From the NCBI GenBank assembly GCA_018881555.1, contig JACAXG010000009.1, forward strand, positions 15,181,698-15,245,697: a stretch of 64,000 bases of DNA, given 5' to 3'. The position numbers and the translations under genes are program-made. The notes under the pieces were generated by a model. It was not told the origin of the DNA, did no database searches, and saw only the letters and a list, made by a program, of their open reading frames with translations. Every line of letters starts with the position of its first letter. Position 1 is the stretch's first letter. Shown piece by piece: positions 39,881 through 53,600 of the stretch. The stretch is from Amblyornis subalaris (lineage: Eukaryota > Chordata > Aves > Passeriformes > Ptilonorhynchidae).

Positions 39881-42800
39881 CCTGGACACCTGCATAGAAT
39901 GTCAGGTAAGCAGCTGTGTGGATGCCACCTTACCTGTGGCCGCCCATTAAATTTAGCTGAGGTTTTCCATACCACTGACGCAGAACCAATTTTTTTGCAG
40001 GATGTTCCAGTGTGCCAAGAACCCTGGATGCAAACTCTTGAAATGCCAGCTTTCACTCCATCCGTCAAAATGGTACTTATAAACAACTTCATATTTGTTC
40101 AAGATGCATAGCTGCAGTAAGCAGAACTTGCTTAATTTGCCAGGAAACAGCTCAAAGCAACGAGAGCAAATGTGACAAAGCATGTTTGGCATGAACAGCA
40201 AAGTCAAAGACTAGAGACCCTATAGCAGACCTACCCCTTTTTCTCAAAGTTATTGTAGAACACTTTTCTTTGTTTTATAAATTAATTCAATTATCATAAA
40301 TGTTTTTCCTTTCCAGAAATAATGCTGTTGAGCATATAGCTGTTGAGCATGTTTTTGCCTTCAGTATGGTTTCTGAGAAATATTGTTTCAAATATGAGGG
40401 CTTGACTAAAAAGACAAGCATTTGTATAGGCAGCTATTGCTTCTCTCCATCTTTTAAAGTATTGAAAATACATTGGGCCTCTATTTGCTTGCACCTTGAG
40501 TGCTTAATCATAGAGGAAGCTCAGGTTTCATTTGGCAGCTTCATGAAGGAAATATATTGGCACAACAGAGGCAGAAGGGGAGTAGGAAAGGGACAGATTT
40601 TACAGCATTTTAAGAGAACTGAGACAGAGAGAGTGAATATCAGATACTTCCACTAGCAGGTTCATTTCCAGTTTTGCCAGCTCAGACTTTAAAAGTCCTT
40701 TTGAAGATGAACTCCCTCAGTTTCTGACCTGGCCTTCTACTCTCGTTTCTTGATCTCATACGATTGTGACACCTGGTGAAGGGACTTCTGGCCTACAGGN
40801 TGTTCTCATATATCCGACCTGGGTGAGCCAAGGCACATGGGCCAGGCAGGAGCCACACCACTCTTCTACCCGATCTGCACTTTACTTGGAGCAGCATACT
40901 GAGGTCAAGGCACAGCAAACACAGCTTGTGCTCATCTACAGTTGTCTGCATGTAATGTGGCTTCAAGCCTGAAGCAGAAGCAGCTTATATAAACCTTTTT
41001 GGGTTTGGGTCCCATCTTAAGGATGCTGAGGTAGGTACCACTATAGTCCACGAGAGGTGACTTAAACACAGGGAGATTCCTCAGGAGTGCAGTGATTCTT
41101 GCCAGGACATTCTTCATTCACAGTAAGTGGTATCTTCATAACACACACATGTACATCTCACGCTTCACCGGCTTACATAATTTTTATCTTTTTTACCATT
41201 TGACATTAATGTACAATGTCTACCTTCTGAAGTCCCTGTAGGGCTAGAAGAAAATCTTAAGCCAGATAGCAAACTCCATGGGTAGCAGACAAGCAGTTAC
41301 AGTGCAAAGNAGGTTTCTAGAAGGCTGCCAGCAAAATAACACTGAGGCTTCTTCCTCTGCATGTGCTTAGATTTGCTTCCCACAAGGCAGTACAAGCAGT
41401 GGTGGAGTGGGCTGGATTAAGAATGAGAAACAGTGACTCACTAATCATTGTCAATTCACTGGTAATCACCAGAGCACCACTCCACAATGACAACCTGGCA
41501 CTGCCATTGATGTCTTGCTGTTGTTGAGGGGATCCTTCACAGGATTCTAAGCAGCTTTACTGCAAATATCAGGTAGCTGCATAGCAAGATTAAAAAAAAA
41601 TAGGAAAAAAAAAAAAAGACCGGCACTTTTTCTAGCCAGATACAATTCAATTATGATGAGTTCACTTTGTGTGCCACTGCTAAAGGAAGGAACAGTCTGC
41701 AATGTGACACACTCTGTATCCTACTTAACAGTCTAAGATTTCTGGGTAATCTTCCCTTTTGATTTTTTTTTGCTGTTGTTTACTCTGGTTTTACAGTAAG
41801 TGCATAATGAATATACCCCCAATTAAGTACTTTTTAACTGCCCCACAAAAAATTAACCACTCTTTTAAAAAGATTTTCCTAGGATCCTAGCCTTTATCCA
41901 TTCCGAATTTAACATAAACTCCAGTCTTTCTGATGTCATCTACTAAACAGTGTCAGACTGGGGCAATGCTTTAGTGAGAAACTTCCAAGAAAAATCTAAG
42001 AGCTGCAGTGACTCATTCTCTTCCCTCTGAGTCAGTACTAAATTGCTCTCCTAAGATGCTCTCCTGGAGGTGTTATCTTTCAGATGAGATAAAAAACTGA
42101 GGTTCTGATCACATACAGGATTTTTTTAAACGGGGGGAGGAGATGTGTGCTGCATTTTGCTATATATCCCACATACCCCAACGGAAATTAACTCAGAAAG
42201 TGTCTGGAGTGGATAAGACACTATCATTCCCACTTCAGATGTTTGTTCCCACTCCCCCGTTGGAGGGTTAGTGGACAGAAGGACAGTTCACATGCTGCTT
42301 AATCTCCTTCAGCCAGAGGCAGTTTTAAAAAACAAGAGCAGGTGATTGTTAGCTATTCCAGCTGCCTTGGGGTGAGTCAGATAGGGAGAGAACTCACAAG
42401 CCCTCCCACCAAGGGAGACGAGGGCAGGGTGACCCCCANTGCTACTGAGCACCGATAATGGTGCAGAACAGTGATGTGAGAGATATGCGGGGATGAATGT
42501 CGCTCTGGAGTCTCCTGGATGTATACCAGAGGAGAGCTTCTACTATTTCTGATTTCTTTGTTATGGTACGTCACACCATTCACATATTTTCTTTCCACAG
42601 GCAATCTGTGAGTGAGAAGTTGCCTGATCAGCTAAATCATAATAACTTAACATTTCATTTTTGCCTTCTCAACCCATATGCCTTTCTTCCTTACAATTTC
42701 TAATTTGCTTTTCACCTAAACCCTCATAAAGTATTTTGCTACAAGCTTAAGGCTTCCGAACCAGACCTAATGAGCCGGATCACAAAACATCAATGAGCTG

Positions 42801-45800
42801 CAGTTCAATGAAACTTCCATTTCATGGTCTCAGATATTTTCCCAAAAAAAACCAAAAAAAAAAAACAACCCCAAACCATAAGCGACCCGGAGAAACTGAA
42901 ACTGAATAAAGCTCCAGCCTTCAGAGTTATGGAAAAAAACTCATGGTAATTTTAGAAGTCAATTGATAAACTGATACCTTTAATTGCTGCTAATAGGCTG
43001 AAAAAAAACCCACTCTGAAAATGGAATGAGTTACTCAAGCCATGACAATAGGTGATTATGATAATGTCTCGACTTTTCAGTCTGTATTTGCTAATCATTG
43101 TACATGCATGTGGGAAGAAAACAAGCCCAAACCCCACAGGTGTGCAGGCAGTAGCGCCTCTCAGAAATTTTCTGCTTGGGCCAACGTTACCATTTTCCTT
43201 TACAACCTTAAAATTTTACCCAGGGCAGCAATGCAAGAGGAGAGCCTGGTTCACGGGTGCTGCAGCACTGTAGAGAAGGGAACAATACTGACTGATGAGT
43301 CTCCTTCCCCATCAGTACGTCAGGGATCAGTCTCTGCCCTACTGAGAAGCAGCCAGAGTATCTATTCACCTGCTGTGTGTGACTCCTCAAACGGGCAGAA
43401 AAGAAAGAGCAAGCAGAGTTTGGCAGGGTAACCTTGCCATTTGCACCTTTCCCAGTTCAGACTTAGTAACTATGGATGCTGCATTTCTGCAATGAGTAAT
43501 AAAGACTGAGCTGTACACGATGATTCATTTCTTAAGTCTGCCTGCAGCTTTGAAATATTTCATTAACTATGTGATACGCATTCAACAGATTAGCTAAATG
43601 ATCTAAGTATTATATAATTAATCAGCAGAGTGTAGGATACCCCATCTGATGTTTAGTTGGGAGCACTGAGGTGCTTGTACTTTATGGCCTTGTACAGGCA
43701 ACTCAAAGCAAATATTCACTAAGTGAATAAAATACCTTGCTTAATTAAAACAGCTCTAGTAGAACTCCTAATGTATCACGTTGCATCAGTCTGATGTCAA
43801 GCACAAGGCTAATGTGATGTAATCGTATGCCACAGAACACCTTAGGTGCAAAATAATTAATTGTGTCCAAGGCGAAAAATAAGAATACTTTCAGATAAAT
43901 ACAGCTGCACGGTGTGGGTAGGCAAAGCCCTTTTCCAGTTCTGCATTAAAGCAAGCTACTAGCAGCTTCACTGGTCTCCAAGGAGCCTGGGGGAAAAGTG
44001 TTTCTCTCATCTGCCTCCAGTTTTTCTAAGTACAATTTTATGAATAATGGCCTTTTAGGTTTGGTGAAAAAGATTGGTTCAGACTGGTTCAGAAACCAAA
44101 TATGTTTATGTTTCTGTTTGTGGACTCTCTTTTCTTTGAATAAAAAAACTTTAAAATAAAATAATTGCGAAATAAAAACCTTTACAGACTAGAGAGGTAT
44201 ACATAATTCCTTAACTACTGAAACAAATATTTTGGGCTTTTCTGTCTCCTCTGAGACTCTTCTGTGAATTTGACCCATAATTTAATTCCCATCAAAATTT
44301 CCACCTTGGCTTTTGTGTCACAGACACACAAAATAGTAATAATTCCTCTCCTGCATTGGTTTTCTGAGGCTTAACATGACCTCAAAAAAAAATTATATAA
44401 TCCTTAATATTCACCATTATATTAGGTTCAGACATCTTTGAGAGAGTGAAAGACAGATTGAGAAAGAGAGAACCATGAAGGATTTACTCTTCACAAGGAG
44501 CAAGTGGCAGTCAGGAATTAACTGTCCCCATAACCCTCAAGCCACATTCCGCCTCCTGAGATTAGTTATTGAAATGACAGGAAGGCCTTTAAATAGAATT
44601 AACTTTCTGAGGGAAGCAAATTCCTTCACAATATTTTGTCCCCTTCGTTCCTAAGGGAGGCAGATGCCTGCCTGTACTGGCTTGTACTAATTGCCACTTA
44701 TCACAGCCTTTCAAGTAACTGGCAAATAAAAAGTGCAGCTGGACAGATGGAGGAGGAAAGAGGATTTATCCCTGAGAANACCTGGTCTGGAAGCAGGTGT
44801 TAGTCTTTTCTTCGTAGGCTAGAGCTAACTCATGTCAGAGACACCAGAAGCAGCAATCAGCAGAGGTGTCAGAAAGGCCACGGACTCAGAGCATCGATTC
44901 GTTGTGCCAGAGGGCTGGAGACCAGGCTGCCTGCTGCAGCCAAAGAAGGTGTCAGAGCATGGGGTGAGAGCTGAGAGGAGTGAGATGGTTGGACCGTTAA
45001 GCCAAGTCCTCCAGATTTTCCAGCCTTGCCCTGTTCCTTCTTGTTCTGCAGACCTTGTTCTGACTGTCCTTCCCATTACACAGAAATTTTCAATATTGCC
45101 TCAAACTCAGAAGCCATGACTCAGCTCTGGTCCAAGCCTGGCATGCACAGCAGGAGCAATTTGTTCTTATTGACTGAGGCCTTTCAGAAGGTATATTTTC
45201 TTCAATCCTTACAGACGTGACACTAAAAAAAAGAATTCAGTCGACAAAATGCAAATATCTGTAATGTAAACATCCCCATCTGAGCTTGTAGGCTAAATGG
45301 CCTTTAGAGTTAAGAGGGAGAAAGAGGCACTTACAGGGCATAATCTATCTCGCCTGAAAGGAAATGGCTGAAATAGGGCAGTTCTTTCCATTGACTATAA
45401 AAAGAGTAGCATAACTTGATCAAAGGAGATATCTACAGTGTGGGTGTTTACAGTCAGGTGAGATATCATATCTCCATCTAATAAAGAAAGATAGCAGAGT
45501 TGCATTGATTTTAGTTGCAAAAATCATCCACNCTTACATTCCCTTTCCATGTGAATGAGTGAGTACACTAGCATTTCAAATTTATGTTTGTCTTTAATGA
45601 TATTGCCCAGACTAAAGCTTTCCACAAAAAACTTGCAGTCAGGAAAAGAGTAGCAACCACTGGCATGAACACCAAACAACCAAAATCTCTGACATCTCAC
45701 AACTCATATAAAACCCTACCAAAGCTGGTATTGCTGTATGAAAGCAGTGTCCCATGTAAAGACAGAAAAGTAGATGCTAACAAGAAAGAAAAGAAAGAAA

Positions 45801-48800
45801 AAACAAACAAAACAAAACAAAAACCACAGAAAAATGAACTGTCTTGTCTCCAGAAATGCTACATTGTAAACTTGCAGTATTCTGGTTTTTAACTATTCCT
45901 TCATGTAATATGTTATTTTAAACATTAATCTAATTGCTTGATATGCTTATTTCATCATTTCTGTCATCTGTCCTGCAAGGGCACAACTTGCCACATTAGA
46001 ATAATTTTTGCTTAGTTTCATGATAATATTTAACTGTAGTTAAAAAGGTACATTTTGTAAGGAAAAGAAGTGGGTGGTGGACTGCAGAAGGCAATGAAAT
46101 AGCAGGATTGTGCTGAAGCATTATTCATAATGAGTATTCTGGTCCCTNTTTGCTTTCTTTGTGTTGGTAGGAGCTAGGAAAGACAATCTCTCATTAAGAA
46201 CAGGCACATTTTTACAATACTGCACTTAATTGAAATGCCTTTCTTATTATGGTAATGCCTGAGGACAAACCAAGATTTGGTCTCCATTATTTGTACCGCA
46301 CTTATCTGAAAACAGTACAGTCCAAGCAGACAATACAAAGGAGAGGAAAAGCATGTGGCATGTAAGCAGAGTTAGCAGCAGTAGCAAACATCAGGTCAGG
46401 TGGTTTTCCTTTTTTTTTTTTGTTTTTGTGGTAAGGATAAACAAAATGAAAATGTGTTCAAGAACTGAAGAGACCAAGGAAGTATGGCAGGTCAAGAAGG
46501 GAAAAGTAAGAACTGCAAGGACAATAGCAGGGGAAGTTTGGATCATAACATCATTCAGCACAGGGCACAGCAGGACAAGGTCTCAGAAAACCTTCAGCTT
46601 CCATCTTTAGTTGCTCCTACCGCACATTGCTGGTATCTAGAGTACTCTGCCTTCCTATTTCCGTCAGAGGCTTTACTGGGAGGGGGACCCTAATGCCAGT
46701 GATGATGAAGGGAGAGATGGACTTTAGCTGGGTAAACCTTCACCATCTAATGGAGTGGTTGCTGCTTTAATTGTTTCTGAGCAACTCCAGCAGGTTAAAC
46801 ATACCTATTTAACCAGGTGCCTGTTGGCAGGTTCGAGTACTTTAGCAAGCATAAATTAGCATAGCCTTACTGACATTAACAAGATGGGACTGATTTACAG
46901 CCACTAAGGAGCCTCAGCTTTGTATCCAAGTAGCCAGTAACACTCCTGAACCTTTCCATAGGAAAATAGGGCTTCTCTGCCAGAACCCCTTCAGACAGCA
47001 TTTGTTAGGAAAGAATTGTTTTGAATGTTAAAAAGTCTAGTTTGCCATTCAGAGCAGCAGGGAGGAGTGATTAAGCAAGCAGATGCACATTTTTTCTATC
47101 CTCATTGTTCTATTGGCTCACTTCATATGAAAGATGTAGGTGATGGGTTTACAATGTCTTCATTGTCATGCGGGTTTGAATTAATGATATTTAAAATTTT
47201 ATCTGAACATATGTCTCTTTTTTCATAATTTTTGCAAACACTCTAAAAGCAATAGCAATTTTTGTCCCTCCATTCACCTTCTCATCCTACATTTAGCACA
47301 GAGAAGAGCGGCAGCATCTCTCCACCTGTGTGCTTATTCCAACAGATGAAGTCTAATAACAGACCAGTTCCACTGCAAATTTACCTTTGCTAGGATAAAT
47401 GCAATGCTTTCAGAAACGTTGGATGGTGAGGCTCAAGGAGCCGGTAGCCATCTATTGGTACAATACAAGGGGAGTTGCACAAGTATCCCCGTGCTGACCT
47501 GCAGTAGCTGCCCAACGTAGGCCAGGCAGCAATGTCTCTGGAAGGAGACAAACACTATCAGACAAGATTCCCTTCTTGCATTTGTCACAGGTATGAAGGT
47601 CTCCTAACTCTTCTTATGACAAAAACAAAGGAAGAATAAGACTTTCTGGATTTATGGCTAAGACTATAAGTTTATTGTTTCCACTAACACTAGTGGACAT
47701 CATGTGCCAGTAAACAGTGATCTTTGTTCTTCTATAGCAGCAAAACCAAATATTCAGAGCAGTCCCATACTCATAAACAAACAGGGCAACTTCTTAAAAA
47801 AAGACGCTTAATCTGTCACTGTTGGTACTGCGAACCAAATATAAAGCAATGCGTGGAGACATTAAAGATGAAAACCTTAAACTCTCAAGGAATTAGAAGG
47901 TAGAATGGTGATCCCGGAGAGTGCACAGCAGAGAAGAGAGAGGCTAGGGGAACATGAAGCATGTGTTTTCCTATTCACCCTGAGAAGTTTGTGTGGGCGT
48001 GTGTGCCACTTAGTAATTTGCAAGTCCCAGAGGTAAGCTAAAGCCAGGACATTTTAGAATCTATTGCAATTATGGTGTCATTGCTATTTATTTGCAATCA
48101 CAGCAGTTTCTTGTCTCTTTGTAAATTAGTAGTTACCATCCGAAAAACTCTTGAACACTGAGTCTGAATGTCTGTATGATTCTGAAAAGACAGGAACAGG
48201 ATTGTCATTGACAGACTCTGGTTCCTCTTTTTTCATTCCTGGGAACCAATGGGTTCCTGTGGTTATGGACAGAAGATGTTAGCATTACAGTTATGGCAGT
48301 CACTGTGTATGTCAGAGCCCACCTTGNGCCTCTGTACTGTCAGTTATCAGTCTAGCCCTTAATCACTTGGCACTGTTATCACAGCAGACATGAGTTCCTC
48401 TCACTTTGGAGTGCATTCAAGTTATCTAAGAGTGCTAAGTGCTACGGATGCACGTGTGTTTCTTGGTCTCACATTGCTCTAGCTTTATCTCTGGTACATT
48501 TCATACGCGAGCAAAAAGTGGATCAGAGCAGCCCTGCAACTGAAGCACAAAATTCANTGGTTCACACATACCTCAGGCACATGGCTGCTCGGAGGTCTTG
48601 GCAGCCAGCCAGCTCCTCCCATGTCACGCAGCTGCCTTAGCTCCTGACACCTACCATTCAGAACTTGTCTTATCTCACTGGTGTCAGCTTGGCCAGTCAC
48701 TGCAGAGTCTTAGCCAAGAGTGCTGCTTGAGAAAAGGCATTCGTGTTAACAGGATATTCATGCAGGAAGAAGTGAAATTCTTTTACCAGACCTTCATCAT

Positions 48801-49028
48801 TAAACAAGTTCTATGCAAACACGACATTTCATGGCCTGTAACAAAGCAGATGCATAAGCATTTTGTTTTGTGGTCAGTAGCCTAAAGTAATGTCGGAAAG
48901 CTGAACCGGTTCACCGGATGCGTTTGCAAAATAGTCCCTTATTGATTTACTCACAAAAATAAAGGGAGAGTTTCTTTTCAACATCTATCCCTTTACCCTT
49001 GCCACTTTTTCTGTAATGCTGAGCATTT

Positions 49029-49053
49029 TATATATATATATATAAAATATATA
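49029..49053. repeat. (TA)n run
   Basis: Eight TA units followed by an AAATATATA extension; easily melted and probably of variable length. Confidence 0.85.
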
Positions 49054-49690
49054 ATTTCTTGCCTCCTACATATAGAATAAATTATTCTTNCATGTTTGCA
49101 CTTCCTAAAGGACATTTTTACGTATTTTAGGACACTTCTGCAGCTAAGAACTGAACCATATAGAATTTTTGCCAGGGACCTGTAATTGGTCAGTTAGTAC
49201 TCACTCAACTGCATCTAGAATGCAATGTGTTTGTGATTTCTTGTTTTAGCCATTGCATTATTTGAAATTTTTACAGACCACATTAGTCAAACAAAACTGT
49301 GTACCCATACAGTTTGAAATTAAAGGGAGGGACTGTATTTAAGACTGCCATTACTTTTATCTGATTGAGATAAACAATGGAAACTTCTAATCTCTATATA
49401 TCAGCGTTCTTGAAGTACAGTAGACAGATAACATTATACAGCCACAACAAACTGGCAAGTAGCAGTAAAGGAGAAGACTGACAGTTTATATCAGCCCACA
49501 ACATTTTGCTTCATTAGAGGATACTTGACTACACAGTCCTGAGCGATNTATTTTGAAGAATCATTTTCTCTGTCTGCTAATCACCTTTTTTTTTAGGTGT
49601 TCGTAGAGAGGAAAATAGCTTTCAGTGACCCCAAACATTACAAGGAGAGTTCTCAGCTATCACTTAGCTAAGAGCAAAGGGAAAATACTA

Positions 49691-49720
49691 TCTCCCAGGC
49701 TATCCCAGGCTATCCCAGGC
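49691..49720 (+). repeat. Three-copy 10-bp tandem repeat
   Basis: TMTCCCAGGC repeated three times (first copy TCTCCCAGGC, the next two TATCCCAGGC). The period is about one helical turn. Confidence 0.85.
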
Positions 49721-51253
49721 AGATGCAGTGTGATTACAGTTCAGACAATTCCATGACATTATCAATAATGATGTCTCTGAATCTAGTTGGCCTCAGTCTT
49801 TCCCATGTGAAGTGATCTACCCAAATGAAGTGTCAATCCATTATATTCCCTACTCTCCACATCCATCTTGCCTGGAAGAGTGTTAGGGTTACCTGTACTC
49901 CGTGTGAGAACCCCGAAAGCAGTTTTCTACTACATCTTTCACTATAGAAAGATTCTAGCACCACATGGTTAGACCTTGACTCTTTGCTACTCCAAGTGTT
50001 TGATGCTTGATGGGCACGAAGTCCAGTATAGGATACAGGATAAAATTTCAGTAAATATCTAAAATATGCTTTACTGACAGCTTTCAGTGTTACAGATTGT
50101 CATTTAGTCGTAGTAAGGACTAGGAAATACCTTGTTGCCAAAGCCAAGTTTGATTTGTTAATTCATTTTATAGCACTGCCCATCTTTTGGAACAAGCTGC
50201 ACAGCATTGCAAACCTACAAAGCCAGCAAAGATCTCTCAGCTAACGAAGGAAGAAAAGCATGGTTTAGAAAGGAACTTAGTCTGGATAAAGTCTAGGAAA
50301 GTTTGTAACCCTCCATATCTACCATCTTACTTAATGCTTGGCTTATCTTTTGAGTTGATTACAAATGGATCCTTTGTCTGCAGGTTTTAGCTCCCAGACT
50401 GACTGTCAGGGATTGCAGTTTTGGTTTGCAGACATTGAGGCAAAAGGTATATTAACAATTTTGGTTAATTAAGCATGTGCTTTATCAGAAATATAGTTTG
50501 ATTGACAGATTTCAATACTGTCATCACATGAAGCTCATGAAAATAAGATTCGCAAGATTTCACTTCATGTCCCTAGATTTCTTCAGGAGGCTGTTAGTGG
50601 CCCAAAATCCAAGTCCGATTTTAAATTGCAGTAAGCTGAATATAACTTTAATTCCAATATTATTATAAAAGACGTATTTCTAAATCCAGCATCCCTCTGA
50701 CGTCCATCCTTGACTATAAATCTCATGTATGCAACAGGTCCTAAGAGCGTTGGTACAGCATTGGTTTCACCTTGGAAGGAGAAGTGAAAAGGACAAGTCA
50801 GTTTGTAGACNTTCACAGGCAATTTTTGGACCATTTCTCATGAAAGCGCACCAATTAACACTACCTAATCTTCAAACGCTACAAGAAAAGTCTTCTAAAC
50901 ACTCGGTGTTGGTTAAATGGCTCTTTCCTTTTAACTGTGCTTTAACTTTATTTGTGGAATAACACCTCAAAAAGTAACCATTCCCTAGTCACACTGGATC
51001 AGCACAGATGTTGAAATCCTGGGATATCATTCAATAACTGCAACATTAAAGATATTACACTCCATATTTATAGAAAAGCATAATCACACAGACCTCTTTT
51101 GTAAAATGCTTTGAGGACAATTTTGTGTAAGTATCAGGTATTAAGTTTTTAGTAATAGACAACCTGTATAACAGGTAACCATATGAAACAAAATAAATTA
51201 TTCTTTTCATTAAACCACCTCACTGAAAAACTTGACAAACCACATGTAAATGG

Positions 51254-51776
51254 CACACCGATATTTTAGTTGTTGCTCAGTAGTGCTCACTCTAAGTCAA
51301 GGACTTTTCAGTTTCCCATGNGCTTGACAGGTACACAAGAAGCCAGAAGAGAGCATGGACAGGGCAGCTGGCCTGAACTAGCCAGATGTATATTCCAGAC
51401 CACAGAACATCATACTTAATACATAAACTGCGGGGAGTTGGCAGGAGGGGTCTATCACTGCTCAAGGACTGGCTGGGTATCAATCAGCAGGCAGTGAGCA
51501 ATTTTACTGGGCATCCTTTGTTTTTCTTGGGCTTTGTTCCTCTCTTTTTGTTATCTCCCTTTTCATTACTATTATTAAAATATTTTTTTTGTTATGATCA
51601 TTATTAACACTATTAGTATTATTTTTATATATATAATGTTTTATTTAAATTTTTAAACTGTTCTTAACTTGCAGATTTTGCCTTTTTCCAGTTCTCCTCC
51701 CCATCCCACTGTGAGGTAAGGGAGTGAGCAAGCAGCTGTGCAGTACTTAGTTGCCAGCTGGAGTTAAACCATGACA
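51254..51776 (-). mobile_element. Second LTR of the same ERVL-like family, 3'-truncated
   Basis: On the minus strand it starts cleanly with TGTCATGGTTTAACTCCAGC (51776 backwards) and contains the family landmarks: GGATGGGGAGGAGAACTGG, an AT-rich trinucleotide stretch and a CAGTTTATGTAT TATA-like box. It ends near 51254 after AGTCCTTGACTTAGAGTGAG and a GTTGTTGC-rich block, where the copy at 31970-32514 continues for about 75 bp more. The last part of the LTR is therefore missing and no target duplication is visible. It is oriented like the 32 kb copy. No internal viral genes are next to it. Confidence 0.85.
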
Positions 51777-53170
51777 CAACATTTTATTAATATGATTATA
51801 AGAAATACATACTTTTACTACAAAAATAATTTCTTTCATGACATCAGCCATCTCAAAAAGCACAGGGCTATTTAAATCATCTAATCATCTTGNCATACTT
51901 TTCAAACTGAAGCATTAGTAGCTTGATCAAGGGTTTGAATGNAGCTGAGACCTTCAGCCTTGATTTAATTTGACTCCCTGCTGACATTGAATGGAAACAC
52001 ATAAATCTTATTAGGCTTACAGTGATTTCCTTCAATCATGAGTTTAATAAAGCAGGTTGGTTCCTTTTAGTGTGCCAAAAACTGTAAGGTTCCAAAAGCT
52101 AAGTACCTTTCTATTAAGTAAACAAAAAGTCAGTATGAAGGAGCATAAAAGCACGATATACAACACCAAGACTGGAACTTGAGGCACCATTTGCAACACT
52201 CTGAACCCATTATGAAGTTCACTTCTTCAAAGGAAATACTGCGCATTGCTAAAAAAATCCTGTTACCAAACCTGGAAAGACATGAACTTTTTATTAACTG
52301 TGCACAGTTAGTTTAATATTAAACTATAGTCTAACCTATACAATCGTATGCACCATTAGGAGAACAGGCATACAAATGTTTCATACTAATCTGTGGTGTC
52401 GGAAATAGCAGGAGAGGTTGTGCATTCAGTGATCCCAATTCACTCCAGTATAGTGTGGGACAGGTTTTCCCTTAGCTCTTGGCCCCTGCTGTCAATGCCT
52501 CTTTAACTTAAAAGGTCATGTAAAAACACAAGAAGATGCTGGCTTGACTGGAGCTGAAATTTCTTACAGAAAACAAAAGCCAATCCTCCTACAAACACAG
52601 AAGTGAGGAATAGAGAAATTACATTAAATATCTTTTCCCCTTTAACCTCAGCAGAGAGTTACTATGTGTGTATCTGTGACTATTTTATCAGGTGACAAAA
52701 GAGACTGATGCCTTTCTGGTGCTTGGTCTGTTACTATAAATGGTTCTGTATTTGAACTTTTAACTGGAACAGTTAANGTTAACCTAAAAATCCTTACAAT
52801 TAATTATTAGAAGACTAATTTAATCCTCAGATGAACTTCATAAGCTCCGCTGAAATCAGATGAAGTGGTATGTGTGTGTCCCAGAAGAAAGCTGTATCCT
52901 TAGCTAAATACTGCTTTTATTTTCCAGAAGAGCAGACCTACTGACAGCCAGAAGGAACAAATTTTTCACAGTTCATGACCTCAGAAAAAATGTCTGATAG
53001 ATTTACCATAAAAACTTCTGACCTATTTGAATGGATGGTTTAGCAGAAGTTTTATCAAATCTGACATAAGCGCCCTGAGCAGTTCTCTTCATCATGCGTT
53101 GCTGGAGCCACTGTGCATCTAAGTGGGTGAATCTTACAATGTCTAGTCAGATTAAAAGATTGCTTCCATA
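51777..53170. other. Unique non-coding sequence
   Basis: No gene or recognised repeat apart from short AT-rich runs. The flank next to the LTR is AT-rich. Confidence 0.55.
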
Positions 53171-53600
53171 TTCTGGCTGCATCAAAAGGAGCATGGCCAG
53201 CAGGTCGAGGAAGGTGATTCTGCCCCTCTCTTCTGCTCTTCTGAGACCTCACCCGCGCTATTACATCCAGCTCTGGGGTGCTAAGCACAGGAAAGGCATG
53301 GACCTGTTGGATTCACAAAAATTATCAGAGGGATGGAGCACCTCTCCTATGAGGAAAGTCTGATAGAGTTTGTGTTGTTCAGCCTGGAGGAGATTCCAGG
53401 GAGACCTCATTGCAGCCTGTCAATACTTAATGAGGGCACATAAGAAGGATGCTTGCAGACATTTTAGAAGGGCCTGTAGCAATAGGAAAAGGGATAATGG
53501 TTTTAATCTAAAGAGGGGTGATTCAGACTAGATATTAGGAAGAAATTTTATATTATGAGGGAGGTGAAACACTGGAACAGGTTGCCCAGAGAGGGAGAGG
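53171..53600 (+). mobile_element. CR1 LINE internal fragment (plus strand)
   Basis: About 430 bp correspond to the end of CR1 ORF2 and lie parallel to 39280-39720 of the longer copy. Landmarks are GGCTGCATCAAAAGGAGC, CATCCAGCTCTGGGG, GGAGCACCTCTCCTATGA, TTAGGAAGAAATTT and CACTGGAACAGGTTGCCCAG. It stops before the 3' end, so the octamer terminus is absent. The frame is disrupted by small deletions (for example within the ERVQRR block near 53313) and stops. An 89-codon open frame at 53094-53363 is part of this remnant and not a host gene. Confidence 0.93.

Larger units (their letters stand above)
39881..51253. other. Long unique non-coding stretch
   Basis: About 11 kb without a recognised gene or interspersed repeat. 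Frames reach 129 codons (43042-43431), none with a domain. Low-complexity A-rich runs lie at about 41587-41617, 42842-42870 and 45780-45832. A TA run lies at 49029-49053 and a three-copy 10-bp repeat at 49691-49720. The block 43540-43880 is AT-rich with several TAATTA motifs. Confidence 0.55.

Noticed and set aside
46820..46850. GGTTCGAGTA resembling a tRNA B box
   Set aside because: No A box, acceptor stem or cloverleaf can be formed around it.
31970..51776. A single 19.8-kb provirus bounded by the two related LTRs
   Set aside because: The left LTR has its own target duplication on both sides, the right one is truncated, and no gag, pol or env sequence was seen between them.
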